A stretch of 64,000 nucleotides of DNA from Muscardinus avellanarius (Eukaryota > Chordata > Mammalia > Rodentia > Gliridae). Shown here one piece after another: positions 22,097-35,075 of this stretch; positions within the stretch are counted from its first letter, which is position 1, and every line of letters starts with the position of its first letter. A program made the position numbers and the translations under genes. The notes beneath the pieces are model-generated. The model made no database searches, was not told the DNA's origin, and saw only the letters and a list, made by a program, of their open reading frames with translations. The stretch spans positions 25,462,826 to 25,526,825 of the forward strand of contig OY726561.1 of the NCBI GenBank assembly GCA_963383645.1, written 5' to 3'.

Positions 22097-22825
22097 TTCT
22101 TTTCACATTTTGTGATTGGCTAATCTCACTTAGCATAATGTTCTCAAGTTCCATTAATTTCTCTGTAAATGACATTATTTTGTTCTTCTTTATGGCTGAG
22201 TAAAATTCCATTGTGTACAAATCTCAGAGTTTTGTAATCCATTCATCTGTTGATAGACATCTTGGCTGGTTCTGTAGTTTGGCAATTTTTAGTATGCTTT
22301 CCATTCTTTTGGGTAGATACCCAGAAGTGTTACTGCTGGATCATATGGTAGATTTCTTTCCATTCTCCTGAGGATCCTTCACACTGTTTTCCCAAGTGGT
22401 TGCAGTAATTTGCAATCCCAGCAATAATGTATTAGACTTACCACTTCTCCACACCCTCACAAGCATTTGTTGTTGTATGTGTTTTTAATTATTGCCAATC
22501 TAATTTGTGTTAAATGAAATCTCAGAGTTTTTTAAATTGGCAATCAGGTAGAAGCAAATGGTGGGATTGGAAATTAGTGCAACCACTTTAGATATGTTAT
22601 TAAACCTTTTTTCATACATTTAAATAAAATTTTCTAACATACATGATGTACATTCATAAGAATATCATAGTCAGTCATTAAGGCAAGCATAAGAAGGAGA
22701 GAAGGGAAATGAGTGGGGTAAGAATTGAAAAAGGGCTAAATGAGTGATGTGTACATGTATGCCTCTACCATCTTGTTCCCCTTGAAGATGTATGAATGGA
22801 ATGTACCAATAAAAAATTTTTAAAA
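22097..22825 (+). mobile_element. L1 with inverted 5' part, inserted into an L1
   Basis: 22097-about 22540 is L1 ORF2 3' region in antisense; about 22540-22825 is the 3' end in sense, with 'gtaccaataaaaaat'. Exact 15-bp flanks 'aagaacctcaataga' (22082-22096, 22826-22840). The host L1 resumes in register after it. Confidence 0.92.
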
Positions 22826-23885
22826 AAGAACCTCAATAGAGAGCCAACAGAATAGGAAATCTTTGCCAGCTACTCCTCTGATAGAGGACTAATATCTAGA
22901 ACATACAAACAACTCAAGAAACTCACCACATAAAAAACAATAAAAAGGGATAGTGAACTAAATAGACACTTCTCTAAAGAAGGAATATAAATGGCCAATA
23001 AATATATGAAAAAAAGTTCAACATCATTAGCAATCAGAGAGATGCAAATCAAAACTACCCTCAGATTTTACCTAACTCCAATTAGAATAGCAATCATTAA
23101 AAGCACAAACAATAATAAATGCTGTTGAGGATGTGGAAAAGTAGAATCCTGCTACACTATTGGTGGTATTACAAATTAGTGCAACTGCCTTGGAAAACAG
23201 TGTGGGGGATCCTCTAAAAAAAATAGGAATGAATCCAAGATATGGCCTAGCTTTACCTTCATTGATATCTATGCTATATAATTAAAATAAGACTACCATG
23301 GTAATGCATGTATATTTATGTTTATAGCTGTACAGTTTATAATTACCAAACTGTGGAACCAGCAGAGATGCTCATTAACAGATGAGATGAATGGATTACA
23401 AAGTTATACACAATGGATTTTTACTCAGATGAATGGATTGCAGTTATATACAGTGAATTCCTACTTGGCCATTAAAAATTATATATTTGCAGGAAAATGG
23501 ATGGAACTGAAAAATATTATTCTAAATCAGCTTATTCAGTCAAGAAAAGTAATGGGTCAGATGTTTTTTAAATGGGGAAGCTAGAAAAAATTAGAATACA
23601 GGAGGGACTAGACAAAGCAGGAGAAACCTTAGTGAAGTAAAGGAGAAAACCTAACTGAGGAAAACAGAAAGGGAGAGAATGATTTTAAAAGAAAAACCTC
23701 AATGGACATGATCTAATCAATATGTTGAGCATCAGAATGTGGGGGGAAGAGGGAGTGGGGTGGAAACTGGGGGGGTGGGCTCAAAAAGTACTGTGTGCCA
23801 GTATGCCTGTATCACCCTGAGCTTCAGCAAGCTATGTTACTACAAGGCACCAGTAAAGTTAAAAAAAAAAAAAAAAAAAAAAACT

Positions 23886-24687
23886 TTAAAAAAAGAGATC
23901 ACTGAAGAAAATTTTATATTGCTTGAAAAGAACTAAAATATATTACACTGAAAAAAAAACCTTATAAAATTATGTTCCCTTAAGTTGTCAGAATAAAATG
24001 AAACAATAAAGTGTCTTAAAGTATTCAGGAAAGGAAATAGACTAATTGCATTCCGACGGTTCTTCCTAAACCTATAATTTTATGAATACTTTATTAACCA
24101 TAGTCGTATTAAATAAAAACTGTCATAAAACAAAAATTAGTTTTATAGCCACAGAATTTACATTTTTGCTATGGTATCTTCTCTTTCTGACAGTTTTAGA
24201 AAAAATATTTAATTATACAATTACATGGAAAAAGAACTTTGTGGTAAAAATAACACTAGACTTAAAGTCTAATATTGTATCTCTAGATACAATATTAAAT
24301 ACAAAACTTTACATGAGTTCTATTTGGAATGCAGTCTTTGAATGTGTGACAAAATTAAGCAAAACTATATAATATACACAAATATTATTCAATTTTCCTG
24401 AAATTCTTATTCATATATATTTGTATTTTTACTATTTAACTATATTTTAATTATATTTTATGTTTCAAAATTAGGTAAAGTGTTTTACATGTGTTTTAAT
24501 ATGTGATTTTATTTAAATGATCTTTAAATTTGCATTCTGTAGAGTCCTTTGTATCCACCTGAAATTCACTAGTAGTCACCAGTGTCAGCTGATTCATACT
24601 TTCCTCAGCTTTAAAAGAATACTTGTATTTTTCCTGTATTAATTTAATTTTGTATTATTTATAAAATTTTATTTTCAAAAATTTCAG
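23886..24687. other. No recognised feature
   Basis: AT-rich. A 96-codon frame at 24082-24372 has no recognisable domain and typical AT-driven composition. Confidence 0.5.
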
Positions 24688-24905
24688 CTGCACATGGTAG
24701 TACATGCCTGTGATCACTGTATTTGGGAGGCTAATACAGGAGGATTTTTGGTTTAAGGCCATTGTCAGCAACGTAGTGAGATACTCATCAACTTCACCGG
24801 ATCCTGTTTCAAAACAAAGCAAAACAAAAGTGCTAATAAGGTAAAATAAAGTGGGAGAGTATATCTCAGAAATAGAATGACTCTGGGTTTAATTCTGAAT
24901 ACTAT
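24688..24905 (+). repeat. Composite SINE, diverged
   Basis: Degraded 7SL-like head ('tgcacatggtagtacatgcc') and tRNA-like tail. Confidence 0.7.
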
Positions 24906-25529
24906 TTTAAAAAATACTAACTACATAAAAATTATTTGAACGTCATTTCTTTAAAAATATTTCTGTAATTCTAACATATAAAAGTAAAAATAAAAAAAAA
25001 TACTTGCATCTACATATTTGTGGAGATATCATCATCAGCATCATTAATTTGAAGCATTATAAATATTTAATGAGATAAGTGAAGAAGATTTTAAGTAATT
25101 AGAGGGCAGCATCAAACTCTTCCATTTCCTGGTCAATCAATAAGAAAAAAACATACTGAATAAGAGTCAGATAACCTCTGAAAATTTTATTTTTTCAATA
25201 ATTATGCTGATGTTAATAAAGTTAGAAAATTTTTATTTAATTTGACATTATGGTGGTATTAAAACTGACTATTAAATAAAAAGGTACACTTAGAATTTAA
25301 ATAAAATATTTTTTTCTGTCTGGAAACTGAAATGTCTTTTATATCTATTCTTTGCTAATATTCAAATCTCATATTTCTCTTGTTTTTTGTATATATATAT
25401 ATATTTTTTTCTTTTTTATATACTGGCAATTGAATAAAAAGCTATGGAATTATAACATTTTATTTCATTTATTTTATTATTTATTTATTTTATTAATAAA
25501 ATGCTATATACTTCTATAGCATTTTATGG
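24906..25529. other. No recognised feature
   Basis: Very AT-rich; a short (AT)n at about 25391-25404 and TTTA-rich runs at 25461-25500. Confidence 0.5.
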
Positions 25530-25822
25530 CTTTATTTGCAACAGGCCCTTGATAATTTGCTGAAGATCTCACTAAATTTTTGAGGATGACCTTTAATCTT
25601 CTTTTTAATTATTAAAAAAAAAACTTCCAAATATAAAAAAAATAGAGCTTGGGGGTAGTTCAAGGGTAGAATGACCCAAGTTCCATCCCAAGCACCATCA
25701 TAAATAAATAAAAATAAATAAATATCGAAATACCAATAACATTCTTCATAGACCTAGAAAACTCCACTTTCCTCAGCCTTCCAAGTACCAGAATTATGAG
25801 CATGTGCCACCACACCCAGAAA
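25530..25822 (-). repeat. Composite SINE, interrupted by a local duplicate
   Basis: Reversed SINE pieces at 25530-25612 and 25770-25822. The middle (about 25635-25767) duplicates the SINE/L1 junction at about 26098-26235. Confidence 0.7.
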
Positions 25823-25959
25823 GAAGACATTTTAGTTCTTTAATAAAAATGTGTATTAAAGATCTAATGAAGAAATACAGGGATAATATGCAAGAACTCA
25901 TTTATGAAAAAAACTAAAACTTTTTAATGTGAAAATATATATTTGAAAGATATAAATGA

Positions 25960-26194
25960 GTGAGGCATGGTGACACAAATCCATAATCCCAGTATTTAGG
26001 AGGCTGAGATAAGCAGATTGCAATTCAAACCCAGCCTCAGAAATTTAGAAAATCTCTTAACAATTTTATGATATACTGTTTCAAAAAAAATCCCCCCCCA
26101 AAAAAAAATAGAGCTTGGGGTTTAGTTCAAGGGTTGAATGACCCAAGTTTCATCCCAAGCACCATGATAAATAAATAAAAATAAATAAATAAAT
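25960..26194 (+). repeat. Composite SINE with (AAAT)n tail
   Basis: Head at about 25961, C-run at 26092-26099, tRNA-like tail, then (AAAT)n abutting an L1. Confidence 0.8.
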
Positions 26195-27795
26195 ATCAGA
26201 ATACCAATGGCATTTTTCGTAAACCTAGAAAAATCAGTCATGGACTTTATACGGAAAAAGAAAAGGCCCAGAATAGAACCAGAAAGAAAAAAATCTAGAC
26301 TAGCCAAAACAATGCTCAGAAAAAAGAGCCATGCAGGAGGCATCACAATCCCTGACTTCAAATTATATTATAGAGCAATAGTAGTAAAAATAGAGGCATT
26401 GACACAACAATAAGCATACAGACCAATGAAACAGAATAGAAGATACAGAAACAAACCAGCACAACTATAGTCAATTGATCTTTGACAAGGGGCCCAAACT
26501 CATATCTGGATAAAAGACAGTCTTTTCAACAAATGGTGACAGAGAACTGGCTATCCATTTGTAGAAAGATGGAACTAAATCCTTCTGTCACTATGCACAG
26601 GAATCAACTCAAGATGGATCAAAGACTTGGGAAATAGACCTGAGACTGTGAGGTTATTAGAGAAGAACACAGGCTCAACAATACAACATTTAGGCACAGG
26701 CAGTAGCTTTCTCAACAAGACCTGCAAAGAACAGGAAATTAAAGCAAGAAGTAAAAAGTGGGATGGCATCAAACTGAAAAGTGTCTGCTCATCAAAGGAA
26801 CCTAAAGAGAAAGCCTACAGAATGGGAGAAGATCTTTACCAGTCACCACTCTGATAGAGGGCTAATATCCAGAATATACAAAGAGCTCAAAAGACTATAA
26901 TATCAAAACAAATGACTCAATCAAGAAATGGGCAACTTAATTTAATAGACACTTCACAAATAAAGATACAAATGGTCAATAGAGACATGAAAAGATGTTC
27001 AACATTATTAGCCTTCAGGGAGATGCAAATCAAAACTATGCTGAGATTCCATCTTAAAGAAGTCAAATAACAACAAATGATGGCCAGGATGTAGGGAAAG
27101 AGGAACTCTTTTACATTGTTTTGTGGGAGTGCAAACTAGTTTGGTCACTATGGAGATCAGTGTGGAGATTCCTTAGAAAACTCAGAATGGATCCACCATA
27201 TATATGATCTGGCTCTACCACTCCTGGGTATCTTTCTAAAGTGGTTGAAATCAGGGTAACATATGCATACTCATGTTCATAGCAGCACAATTTGTAATAG
27301 CCAAAATATGGAACCAACCTAGGTCTCCATCAGCAGATGAATGGATTCCAAAATTATGGGAAATACACACAATGGAATTCTACTCAGCTATAAAGAAGAA
27401 TAAAATCATGTAATTCACAAGAAGATGACAAGACTTGGAGAATATTATATTAAGTGAGATCAGCCAAGCATAGAAAGAGAAGGGACATATGTTTTCTCTA
27501 ATATGCCCAAACTAGGGAGTATTAGGAACACCATTGGACTCCAGATAATAGAAGGGAAACCTCAGCAAAGCTAGAATGGAAGGGTAAGAGAGGAAGAAGG
27601 CTGAGGTTGATTAAGGGAGGAGCTACATTCAAATATATATAAAAGTATGAATGTAGCATGATTAACCTGGACACTCATTGTTGGGAAGAGGGAAATGGGA
27701 AGTGAGGGGGAAGAGGGAAACAAGCACAGTCTGAATTTATGCCATTTTCAATATGATCCACATAAAAAATAAAATAAAAAGAAAATTAAAAGAAG
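26195..27795 (+). mobile_element. L1, 5'-truncated, subfamily B
   Basis: ORF2 3' half ('agactagccaaaacaatgct', 'gatagagggctaatatcc') and subfamily B 3' UTR ending near 27775. Frames are broken throughout; the longest remnants are below 80 codons. Confidence 0.88.
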
Positions 27796-28061
27796 AAAAA
27801 TGTTCAATAAAGTGGAAATAATTTTGGTTAGGGCTTTATTAATGACCAATAAAATACAATCTCAATCAAAATAAATAAATACAGTAATACTATTTTGTTG
27901 TTAGAAGGAATGAAGATTTATTCATCATACAGTATCATGTAGAAATAGTCTATAAGTTATCTCTTGTGTCAAAAATATAAACAATTAGAAGGTTAATTTT
28001 ATGTTATATCAAGTGAAAGCTTTACAATGAAAACATATAACTTTAAAATACAATGTAAAGT

Positions 28062-28148
28062 AGCCTGGCATGGTGGCACACACTTTTAATCCCAGTATTT
28101 GGGAAGCTGAGACAGGAAGATCACAGTTTGCAGACAGCCTCATCTACT
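28062..28148 (+). repeat. Composite SINE head, truncated
   Basis: Only the 7SL-like half remains. An antisense L1 tail begins in what would be its second half. Confidence 0.75.
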
Positions 28149-28212
28149 TTTTAAACTTTTTTATTTGATGCATTTTAGTCATACATCTTAATGGGGTAAA
28201 AGATGGCAGAGG

Positions 28213-28419
28213 CCGCCAGGCATGGTGGCGCACACTTATAATCCCAGCACTTGGGAGGCTGAGAGAGGAGGATCGCACAGTTTTGAAGCCAGCCTCAGCG
28301 ACTTAATGAGGCTCTCAGTAACTTAGTGAAACTCTCTTTTCAAGCAAGTTATAAAATAGAGCTGGGGATGTAGCCTGGAGGTAGAAAGCCCCTGGGTTCC
28401 ACCCCCAATACCACAAAAA

Positions 28420-28490
<71 letters not shown>
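28213..28490 (+). repeat. Composite SINE, subtype C, with (GAAA)n tail
   Basis: 'aaaagatggcagagg' flanks exactly (28198-28212, 28491-28505). The tail is a GAAA run at 28421-28490. Confidence 0.93.
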
Positions 28491-28491
<1 letters not shown>

Positions 28492-28766
28492 AAAGATGGC
28501 AGAGGGATACATGAATGCATCATTCATTTAGCTTTTCCTCAATTTTCACCTTATTTTCTCCCCCCTCTCTCCTTCTCATGTTTGGCTTAGTGATTGACTT
28601 TGATATGTTTGTGAATGTACATTATGTGCATTATAGAATTTCCCTCCTCTTTTCTCCCATCCCCCTTAGGTAGGTTGATTTATTTGCTCATATATGGTTT
28701 ATCCTTCATCTAGAGTTTCTCCTATTATTTTTCTCTCCCTAATTACTGCATATTAAAGAAATCATT

Positions 28767-29006
28767 GGCTGGGCGTGGTGGCCCATGTTTGTAATCCCCA
28801 TGCTTGGTAGGCTGAGACAAGAGGATCGCACAGGTTCAAAGCCAGCCTCAGCTACTTAGTGAGGCTCTCAGCAATTTAGTGAGACCCTGTTTCTAAATAA
28901 AATATTAAATAGGTCTAGGAGTATAATCCGGAGGTAGAAAGCCTTTGTGTTTCACCCCTAATACCACCAAAAAAAAAAATAAAAGAAATAAAAGAAAAGA
29001 AAAGTA

Positions 29007-29053
<47 letters not shown>

Positions 29054-29097
29054 GAAGGAAGGAAGGAAGGAAGGAAGGAAGGAAGGAAGAAAGAAAG
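28767..29097 (+). repeat. Composite SINE, subtype C, with (AAAG)n/(GGAA)n tail
   Basis: SINE body to about 28970, then (AAAG)n and (GGAA)n to 29097. Flanks 'aaagaaatcat' and 'aaagaaagcat' are nearly identical. Confidence 0.88.
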
Positions 29098-29427
29098 CAT
29101 CCTATTTCTTACTTCTTGTGATTGGCTAATCTCAGCATAATGCTCTCCAGTTCCACCCATATACCTGTAAATGACATAATTTTGTTCTTCATTATGGCTG
29201 AGTAAAATTTCATTGTGTATATATCGCATAGTTTAATAATCCATTCATCTGTTAATGGACATCTTGTCTGATTCCATAGTGTGGCAATGGTGAAATTTGC
29301 AGCTATTAACATAGATATGTATACATTCATTTGGTAGTTTGGCTTCTTCTTTTTTGTGGAATATCCTGATTAGAAGTGTTTTCTGAATTTCTTTTCCTAT
29401 GAATTTATGGTCGCTATACAGAAAAGG

Positions 29428-29643
29428 TTCTGAATTTTTTTTTTTTTCTGGGTCTAGGGATGGAACCCAGGGGCATTTGACCTCCGAGCTACACCCCCTG
29501 CCCAATTTTTTATTCTTTATTTTGAAACTGGGTCTCACTGAGTTGCGGAGGGACTAAGTAGCTGAGGCTGTCTGCGAACCGTGATCCTCCGATCTCAGCC
29601 TCCCAAATGCTGGGATTACAAGCGTGCGCCACCACACCCAGCT
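29428..29643 (-). repeat. Composite SINE, subtype A
   Basis: Poly-T tail then reversed SINE. Flanking 'ttctgaattttttt' and 'ttctaaatttttta' look like a target duplication. Confidence 0.87.
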
Positions 29644-30015
29644 GCTTCTAAATTTTTTAAAGATTGATTTTGTAACCTGACACTTTGCTGAATTTGTTGA
29701 TCAGTTCTTTAAGCCTTTTGATTAAGTTTGTAGGGTCTTCTTAGTATCATATCATCTGCAAATAGAGATAACTTTAGGGTTTTTTTCTATTTATATTAAT
29801 TTGATTTCCTTTTCTTGCCTTATTGTTCTGGCTAGAATCTCAATTATTATATTTTTTAAAAAATAGTGATAATGGACATCCTTATCTTGTTCCTGTTTTT
29901 AGGGGGAATTCTCACAATTTTTCTTATTTAATATTAAGTAAGTTGTGAGTCTATTGTATATTGCCTTTATTATGTTCCTTGTATTCTGGTTCTCTGCAGT
30001 GTTTTTATTATAAAG
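29644..30015 (-). repeat. L1 ORF2 fragment, antisense
   Basis: 'atatcatctgcaaatagaga' and 'attatgttccttgtattc' are reversed L1 ORF2 landmarks. Not contiguous in L1 with the piece before the SINE, so a deletion or separate copy. Confidence 0.7.
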
Positions 30016-30692
30016 ATCAGGTGCAATATGAATTATCAGTGACCAAGAAAAGTAATATAGTATACATGAAGTTATGCCACTGGTATGCCATTTATTTTTA
30101 TATGATCCACATAACATTTTTTAACATATCTGATTTTACTTTTTCAGAGATCTAATATGGTACTTAGACAAGTTATAAACGACTATTCATTTAAAAAACT
30201 ATATAAAATGCATCGAAATGGGTTAGGATAGAAAAAGTAAAAATATATATATAAATAGGTAGGATGGAGACATATAGAAAAAAAACTGGAAAATATAACT
30301 TAATTCAAATGTCTCATGCTAAAGTTGCTCATACTTTCATTTCTTAAGACAGGCCACTCAGTTCCAAATTTCAGAAAAACATAAATTTTATTTGCTTATG
30401 ATAATTATCTTGAAAACTGAGAATTATTACATGAATGTAATTTTATTTTTTAATAGTTACTTCTAACAATTTTAATCACTCCATCAATGAAGAGTTTTAG
30501 CAAAAAATTTATATATGTATATTAAATATAAATATTTGGGGGGCATTATTGATTTACAATTTTTATTTATTCTTAATGATGAAGCACAGCTTTACATGGA
30601 GAATTTAATTTTAAAAAACACAATACAGGGATGTTGTGACTAAAGGTGATTATTTTTCTATATTCATCCATGTTGTAAAACCTGTGGTCCAG
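30016..30692. other. No recognised feature
   Basis: AT-rich; nothing supported. Confidence 0.5.
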
Positions 30693-30727
30693 AGCCGGGC
30701 ATGGTGGTACACACTTGTAATCCCAGA
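30693..30727 (+). repeat. Composite SINE head fragment
   Basis: Only 'gccgggcatggtgg' through 'aatcccaga' remains; an L1 begins abruptly after it. Confidence 0.75.
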
Positions 30728-31083
30728 TGTCGTGTTAATTTTTTTTTGAGGAACCAACTTTTGGTTTTGTTAATTTTCTGTATTGCTTTTTGTTATCTAC
30801 TTCATTGATTTCCACTATGATTTTAATAATTTTCTGTCTTCTACTGGCTTTGAGGTTAGATTGTTCCTGTTTTTCAAGGGCTTGGAGGTATGTCGTTAGG
30901 TTATCTATTTGAAGATTTTCTGTTTTTCTTATATGAGCACTAAGTGCTATAAATTTTTCTCTTAATACTGCCTTCAAAGTGTCCTAGAGGTTTTGATATG
31001 TTGTATCTCTTCTCTATTCTCATTTGTTTCTAGAAATTCCTTGATTAAACCCCTTGTTTTTTCTATGACCCATTTTTCATTTA

Positions 31084-31303
31084 TTTATTTATTTATTTTT
31101 GTGGTACTGGGGGGTGGAACCCACAGGCTTTTCTACTTCCAGGCTATACTTCCAGACCTATTTTATATTTTATTTGGAAACAGGGTCTTATTAAGTTGCT
31201 GAGAGCCTCACTAAATAACTGAGGCTGGATTCAAACCTATGAGATCCTCCTATCTCAGCCTCCCAAAAGCTGGGATTACAAGTGTGAACCATCACCCCCA
31301 GCA
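31084..31303 (-). repeat. Composite SINE, subtype C, 16-bp target duplication
   Basis: 'acccatttttcattta' at 31068-31083 and 31304-31319. Confidence 0.93.
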
Positions 31304-32474
31304 ACCCATTTTTCATTTACAAGTGTGGTGTTCAGTCTCCAAATGTTTATGTGGTTTCTCTGAGTTTTCTTATAGTTGATTTCTAATTTCATTTCATTAT
31401 GAGCTGAAAAGACACAGTGAAGTATGTTAAATTTTTTGAATTTGCTAGTGCTCACTTTGTGGTCCAGGATATGATACATTTTGGAGAAGGTTCTGTGAGC
31501 AGCTGAGGAAAATGTGAACTTTGCTATATATTTGATTAACGTGGATGCAAAATGGCTAAACAAAATACTAGCAACATGCATTCAAAACCACATCAAGAAA
31601 ATCATACACCATGAACAGGTAGGGCTCATCATAGAGATGCAAGGCTCATTCAACGAATGAAAAATCTATCCATGTAATTCATCATATAAACAGAACCAAA
31701 GACAAAAATTACATTAGAATTTCAATGGATGCTGAAAAAGCATTTGATAAAATCCAACATCCATTTAGCTAAAAGCATTGCAGATAATCGGAATAGAAGA
31801 AACATATCTCAACATCATAAAGGCAATCTACAATAAGCCCACAGGCAACATCATATTAAATGGGGAAAAATTTTGAGAATTTCCCCTAAAAACAGGAACA
31901 AGACAAGGATGTCCATTATCACCACTTCTTTTCAATGTAGTACTTGAGCTTTTAGACAGAGCAATAAGGCAAGGAAAGAAAATCTAAGGAGTACAAACAT
32001 GAAAAGAAGACCTCAAACTTTCACTATTGAAGATGACATCATACTATAATTAAAAGACCCAACAAACTCAACCTAAAGGCTTATAGAACTGATCAACAAA
32101 TTCAGCCAAGTGTCTGGATACAAAATAAATCTTAAAAAGTCATAAGCTTTTCTGTACACTAACCTACTGAAAAAAAAAAATCCAGAAAACACTTCCACTC
32201 AGGATTTTGCACAAAAATATAAAATACTTAGGAGTAAACTTAACCAAGGTGGTAAATGACCTCTACAAAGAAAATTATAAAACATTGAAAAGGGAAATCA
32301 AAGAATATTTTAGAAGATGGAAATATCTCCTCTATTTATGGATAAGGAGAATAAATATCATCAAAATGGCTATACTTCCAAGAGCGATCTACAAATTCAA
32401 TGCAATAACCATTAAATTACCAAGATCACTCCTCACAGACATAGAAAAATCAGTTTGTAAATTTGTTCGGAGCA

Positions 32475-32688
32475 AGCCAGGCGTGGTGGCGCACACTTGT
32501 AATCCCCACGCTTGGGAGGCTGAGACAGTAGGATCATGCAGGTTCAAAGCCAGCCTCATCTACTTAGTGAGGCTCTCAGCAACTTAGTGAGACCCTGTTT
32601 CCAAATAAAATATAAAATGGGTCTGGGAGTATAGCCCGGAAGTAGAAAGCCTCTGGGTTCCACCCCCAGTACCACACACACAAAAAAA
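32475..32688 (+). repeat. Composite SINE, subtype C, 14-bp target duplication
   Basis: 'atttgttcggagca' (32461-32474) and 'atttgtttggagca' (32689-32702). The L1 reading frame runs into the SINE, giving a 126-codon fused frame that is not a gene. Confidence 0.93.
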
Positions 32689-34289
32689 ATTTGTTTGGAG
32701 CAAAAACAAAAAACAGAATAGCTAGAGTAATTCTTAGCAACAAAATCCATGCAGAAGGAATCACAATACCTGACTTTAAACTATACTACAAAAACATTGT
32801 AATAAAAACAGCATGGTACTGGCACAAAACAGATACATAGACCAATGCTGCAGAATAAAAGACTCAGAAACAAATCCACACACAGCCAATTAATTTTTGA
32901 CAAAGGGGCTAAAAACATACACTGGAAGAAAGATAGTCTGTTCAACAAATGATATCAGCAAAACTGGTAACCATATGCAGAAAAATGGAAACAAATCCCA
33001 CTTTCTCACCCTGCACAAGAGTCAATTCAAGATGGATCAAAGCTCTGGTGGTGTAATTTGGAAATTACACCAGAGAACTTGAGGCTCCGTGAAGAGACCT
33101 TAGGTCCAATATTGAAACACATAGGCACAGATAAAAAAATTTCTCAACAAGATCCCAAAGGCACAGCAAACTAAAAGGCAAATCAATACATGGGATTGCA
33201 TGAAGCTTAAGAGCTTCTGTTCAGCAAAGGAAGCTGTCAAGAACCTCAATCAAGAGCCAATAGAAAGAGAGAAGATTTTTGCCACCTACTTCTCCAGTAG
33301 AGGACTAATATCTAGCATATACAGAGAACCCAAGAAACCAAACACTAAAAAACAACCCAATCAAAAACTGGGTAAGTAAATTAAATAGACACTTCAAGAA
33401 AGAAAAAATTCAAATGGCCAATAAATGTATGAAAAAAATGCTCAACCTCATTGGGAATCAGAGAAATGCAAATCAAAACTACCCTGAGATTTTATCTAAC
33501 TCCAACTAGAATGGCAATCATTCAAAACACAAACAACAACAAATTCTGGTGAGGTTGTGGAGAAGTGAGAACACTAAAACATTGTTAGTGGGATTTCAAA
33601 GTAATGCAAACACTTTGGAAAACAGTATGGAGGATTGTGAGAAGAATGGGGACAAATTTATCATTTGATCCAGTAATACCATTTCTGGGTATCTACCTAC
33701 AAGAAAGAAAACCAAACTACCAAACAAATGCATGTGTTTCTGTGTTCATAGCTGTACAATTTACCATTGCCAAGATATGGAACCAGTCAAGATGTCATCA
33801 ACAGATAAACGGATTACAAAACTGTGGGATATGTACCCAATAGAATTTTACTCAGCCATAAAAAAAATCACAATTACATTATTTACAGAGAAATGAATGG
33901 AACTGAAGGACATTATGCTAAGTGAGATTAGTCAGTCACAAAAAGAAGAAATTGAATGCTTTCCCTAATATACAAAATCTAGGGAGAAATGGGTAACAGG
34001 AGGAATTCCAGATGACAAAGGAGATTCTATAAAGGAGCAAATAAGGCAACCTAACTGAGGGGATGGAAGGGGGAAGAGGGAAACTCTCTAAATCAGATGA
34101 TATACTTAAGAAATATATGAAAGTCAATCACTAAGCCAAGCATGGGAAGGAGGGGTGGGGAGGGAATGGGGTGGGGATTGGGTAAGGCCTAATTTGGTGA
34201 TGTGTGCATGTATGTCTACACAAGTCTTTTATTTCCTTACGATGTATGACTACGATGAACCAATAAAAAATAAAAAATAGTAGTACGTA

Positions 34290-34800
34290 CATATCCATGT
34301 TCCTTGGAGCACAATTTACAGTAGTCTAATTATGGAATCAGCCTGGGTATCTGTCAATAAATGAATGTATCTAAAAACTTTGGCATATGCACAGAAGAAA
34401 ATTATACTCTGCTAGAAAGAAAAACAAGTCACAGTATTTCCTAGAAAATAGAACTCAACAATATTATACTAAGTGAGTATTGCCAGTCTCAAGAAAATGA
34501 GTAGATGTACATTCTCTCTTATATGTGGAAGCTAGAGAGATATTTGGAAGTAATGGCAACATCAACCACAGGAGAATGACTGAGGTGGATTAGAAAAGGG
34601 AGATAAAAAATCATAAAGAATGCAATAGTTGAATTAATGCTATGAATGTATACAAATTACCAATTACAGTCTCAAAGACATGTGGGGGGAGTCTGTAGGG
34701 AGACAATTTAAAAAGCACCAAGAGTTATGTTCAAGTATTTTTCTGACACTCTGTACTCCAATATAATGTAAAATCACAATGTACCAAATTAAAACGAATC
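34290..34800 (+). repeat. Older L1 3' region
   Basis: Diverged ORF2 end and 3' UTR ('tctcttatatgtggaagcta'). Older than the L1 immediately upstream. Confidence 0.7.
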
Positions 34801-34954
34801 ACAGATATAAAGAAGTGAAACATTATTTTTTTTCTCTGTAGAAAAAAAGTCAATTAATTTACATATAATGCAAGTTACAATAGTTAGCATGCATTTAAAT
34901 TTTGAAAAGTAAGCCCATGTATCTTTCCATGGGAAATTTTAACATCATCATCAT

Positions 34955-35075
34955 TATTATTAAATTTTTGTTGTTGTTTTGGTTGTTGATACTAGGAGTT
35001 GAATCCAGGCTCTTGTGCATGCTAGGCAAGCACTCCATCTCTATGAAACACATCTTCAGCACTTATTCATAGGTA
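34955..35075 (-). repeat. ID-like tRNA-derived SINE without 7SL half
   Basis: 'gtgcatgctaggcaagcact' reversed is a widespread rodent ID/tRNA-type SINE segment. No B1-like head adjoins it. Confidence 0.7.

Larger units (their letters stand above)
21265..23885 (+). mobile_element. L1, 5'-truncated, subfamily A-like
   Basis: ORF2 3' half (from about 21265), 3' UTR and poly-A (23862-23883). Interrupted by an (AT)n run at 21451-21560 and by another L1 at 22097-22825. Many stops; ORF2 is dead. Confidence 0.85.
28149..29427 (-). mobile_element. L1 3' part, subfamily A, with two SINE insertions
   Basis: Reversed 3' UTR and ORF2 end at 28149-28197, 28506-28766 and 29098-29427, each piece continuing the last. 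Confidence 0.82.
30728..34280 (+). mobile_element. L1 with 5' inversion, subfamily A
   Basis: 30728-31524 is ORF2 in antisense; from about 31525 ORF2 runs in sense to the 3' UTR and tail at 34280. The orientation switch with one 3' end is the twin-priming signature. It contains SINEs at 31084-31303 and 32475-32688. ORF2 has multiple stops and frameshifts. Confidence 0.82.

Noticed and set aside
24082..24372. 96-codon ORF in AT-rich DNA
   Set aside because: No domain, no codon bias, and neighbouring DNA gives no exon or promoter signal.
28315..29229. ORFs rich in F, S and L repeats
   Set aside because: They translate the (GAAA)n and (GGAA)n tails of SINEs on the opposite strand.
32207..32587. 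126-codon ORF
   Set aside because: Remnant of L1 ORF2 reading into an inserted SINE; not a gene.
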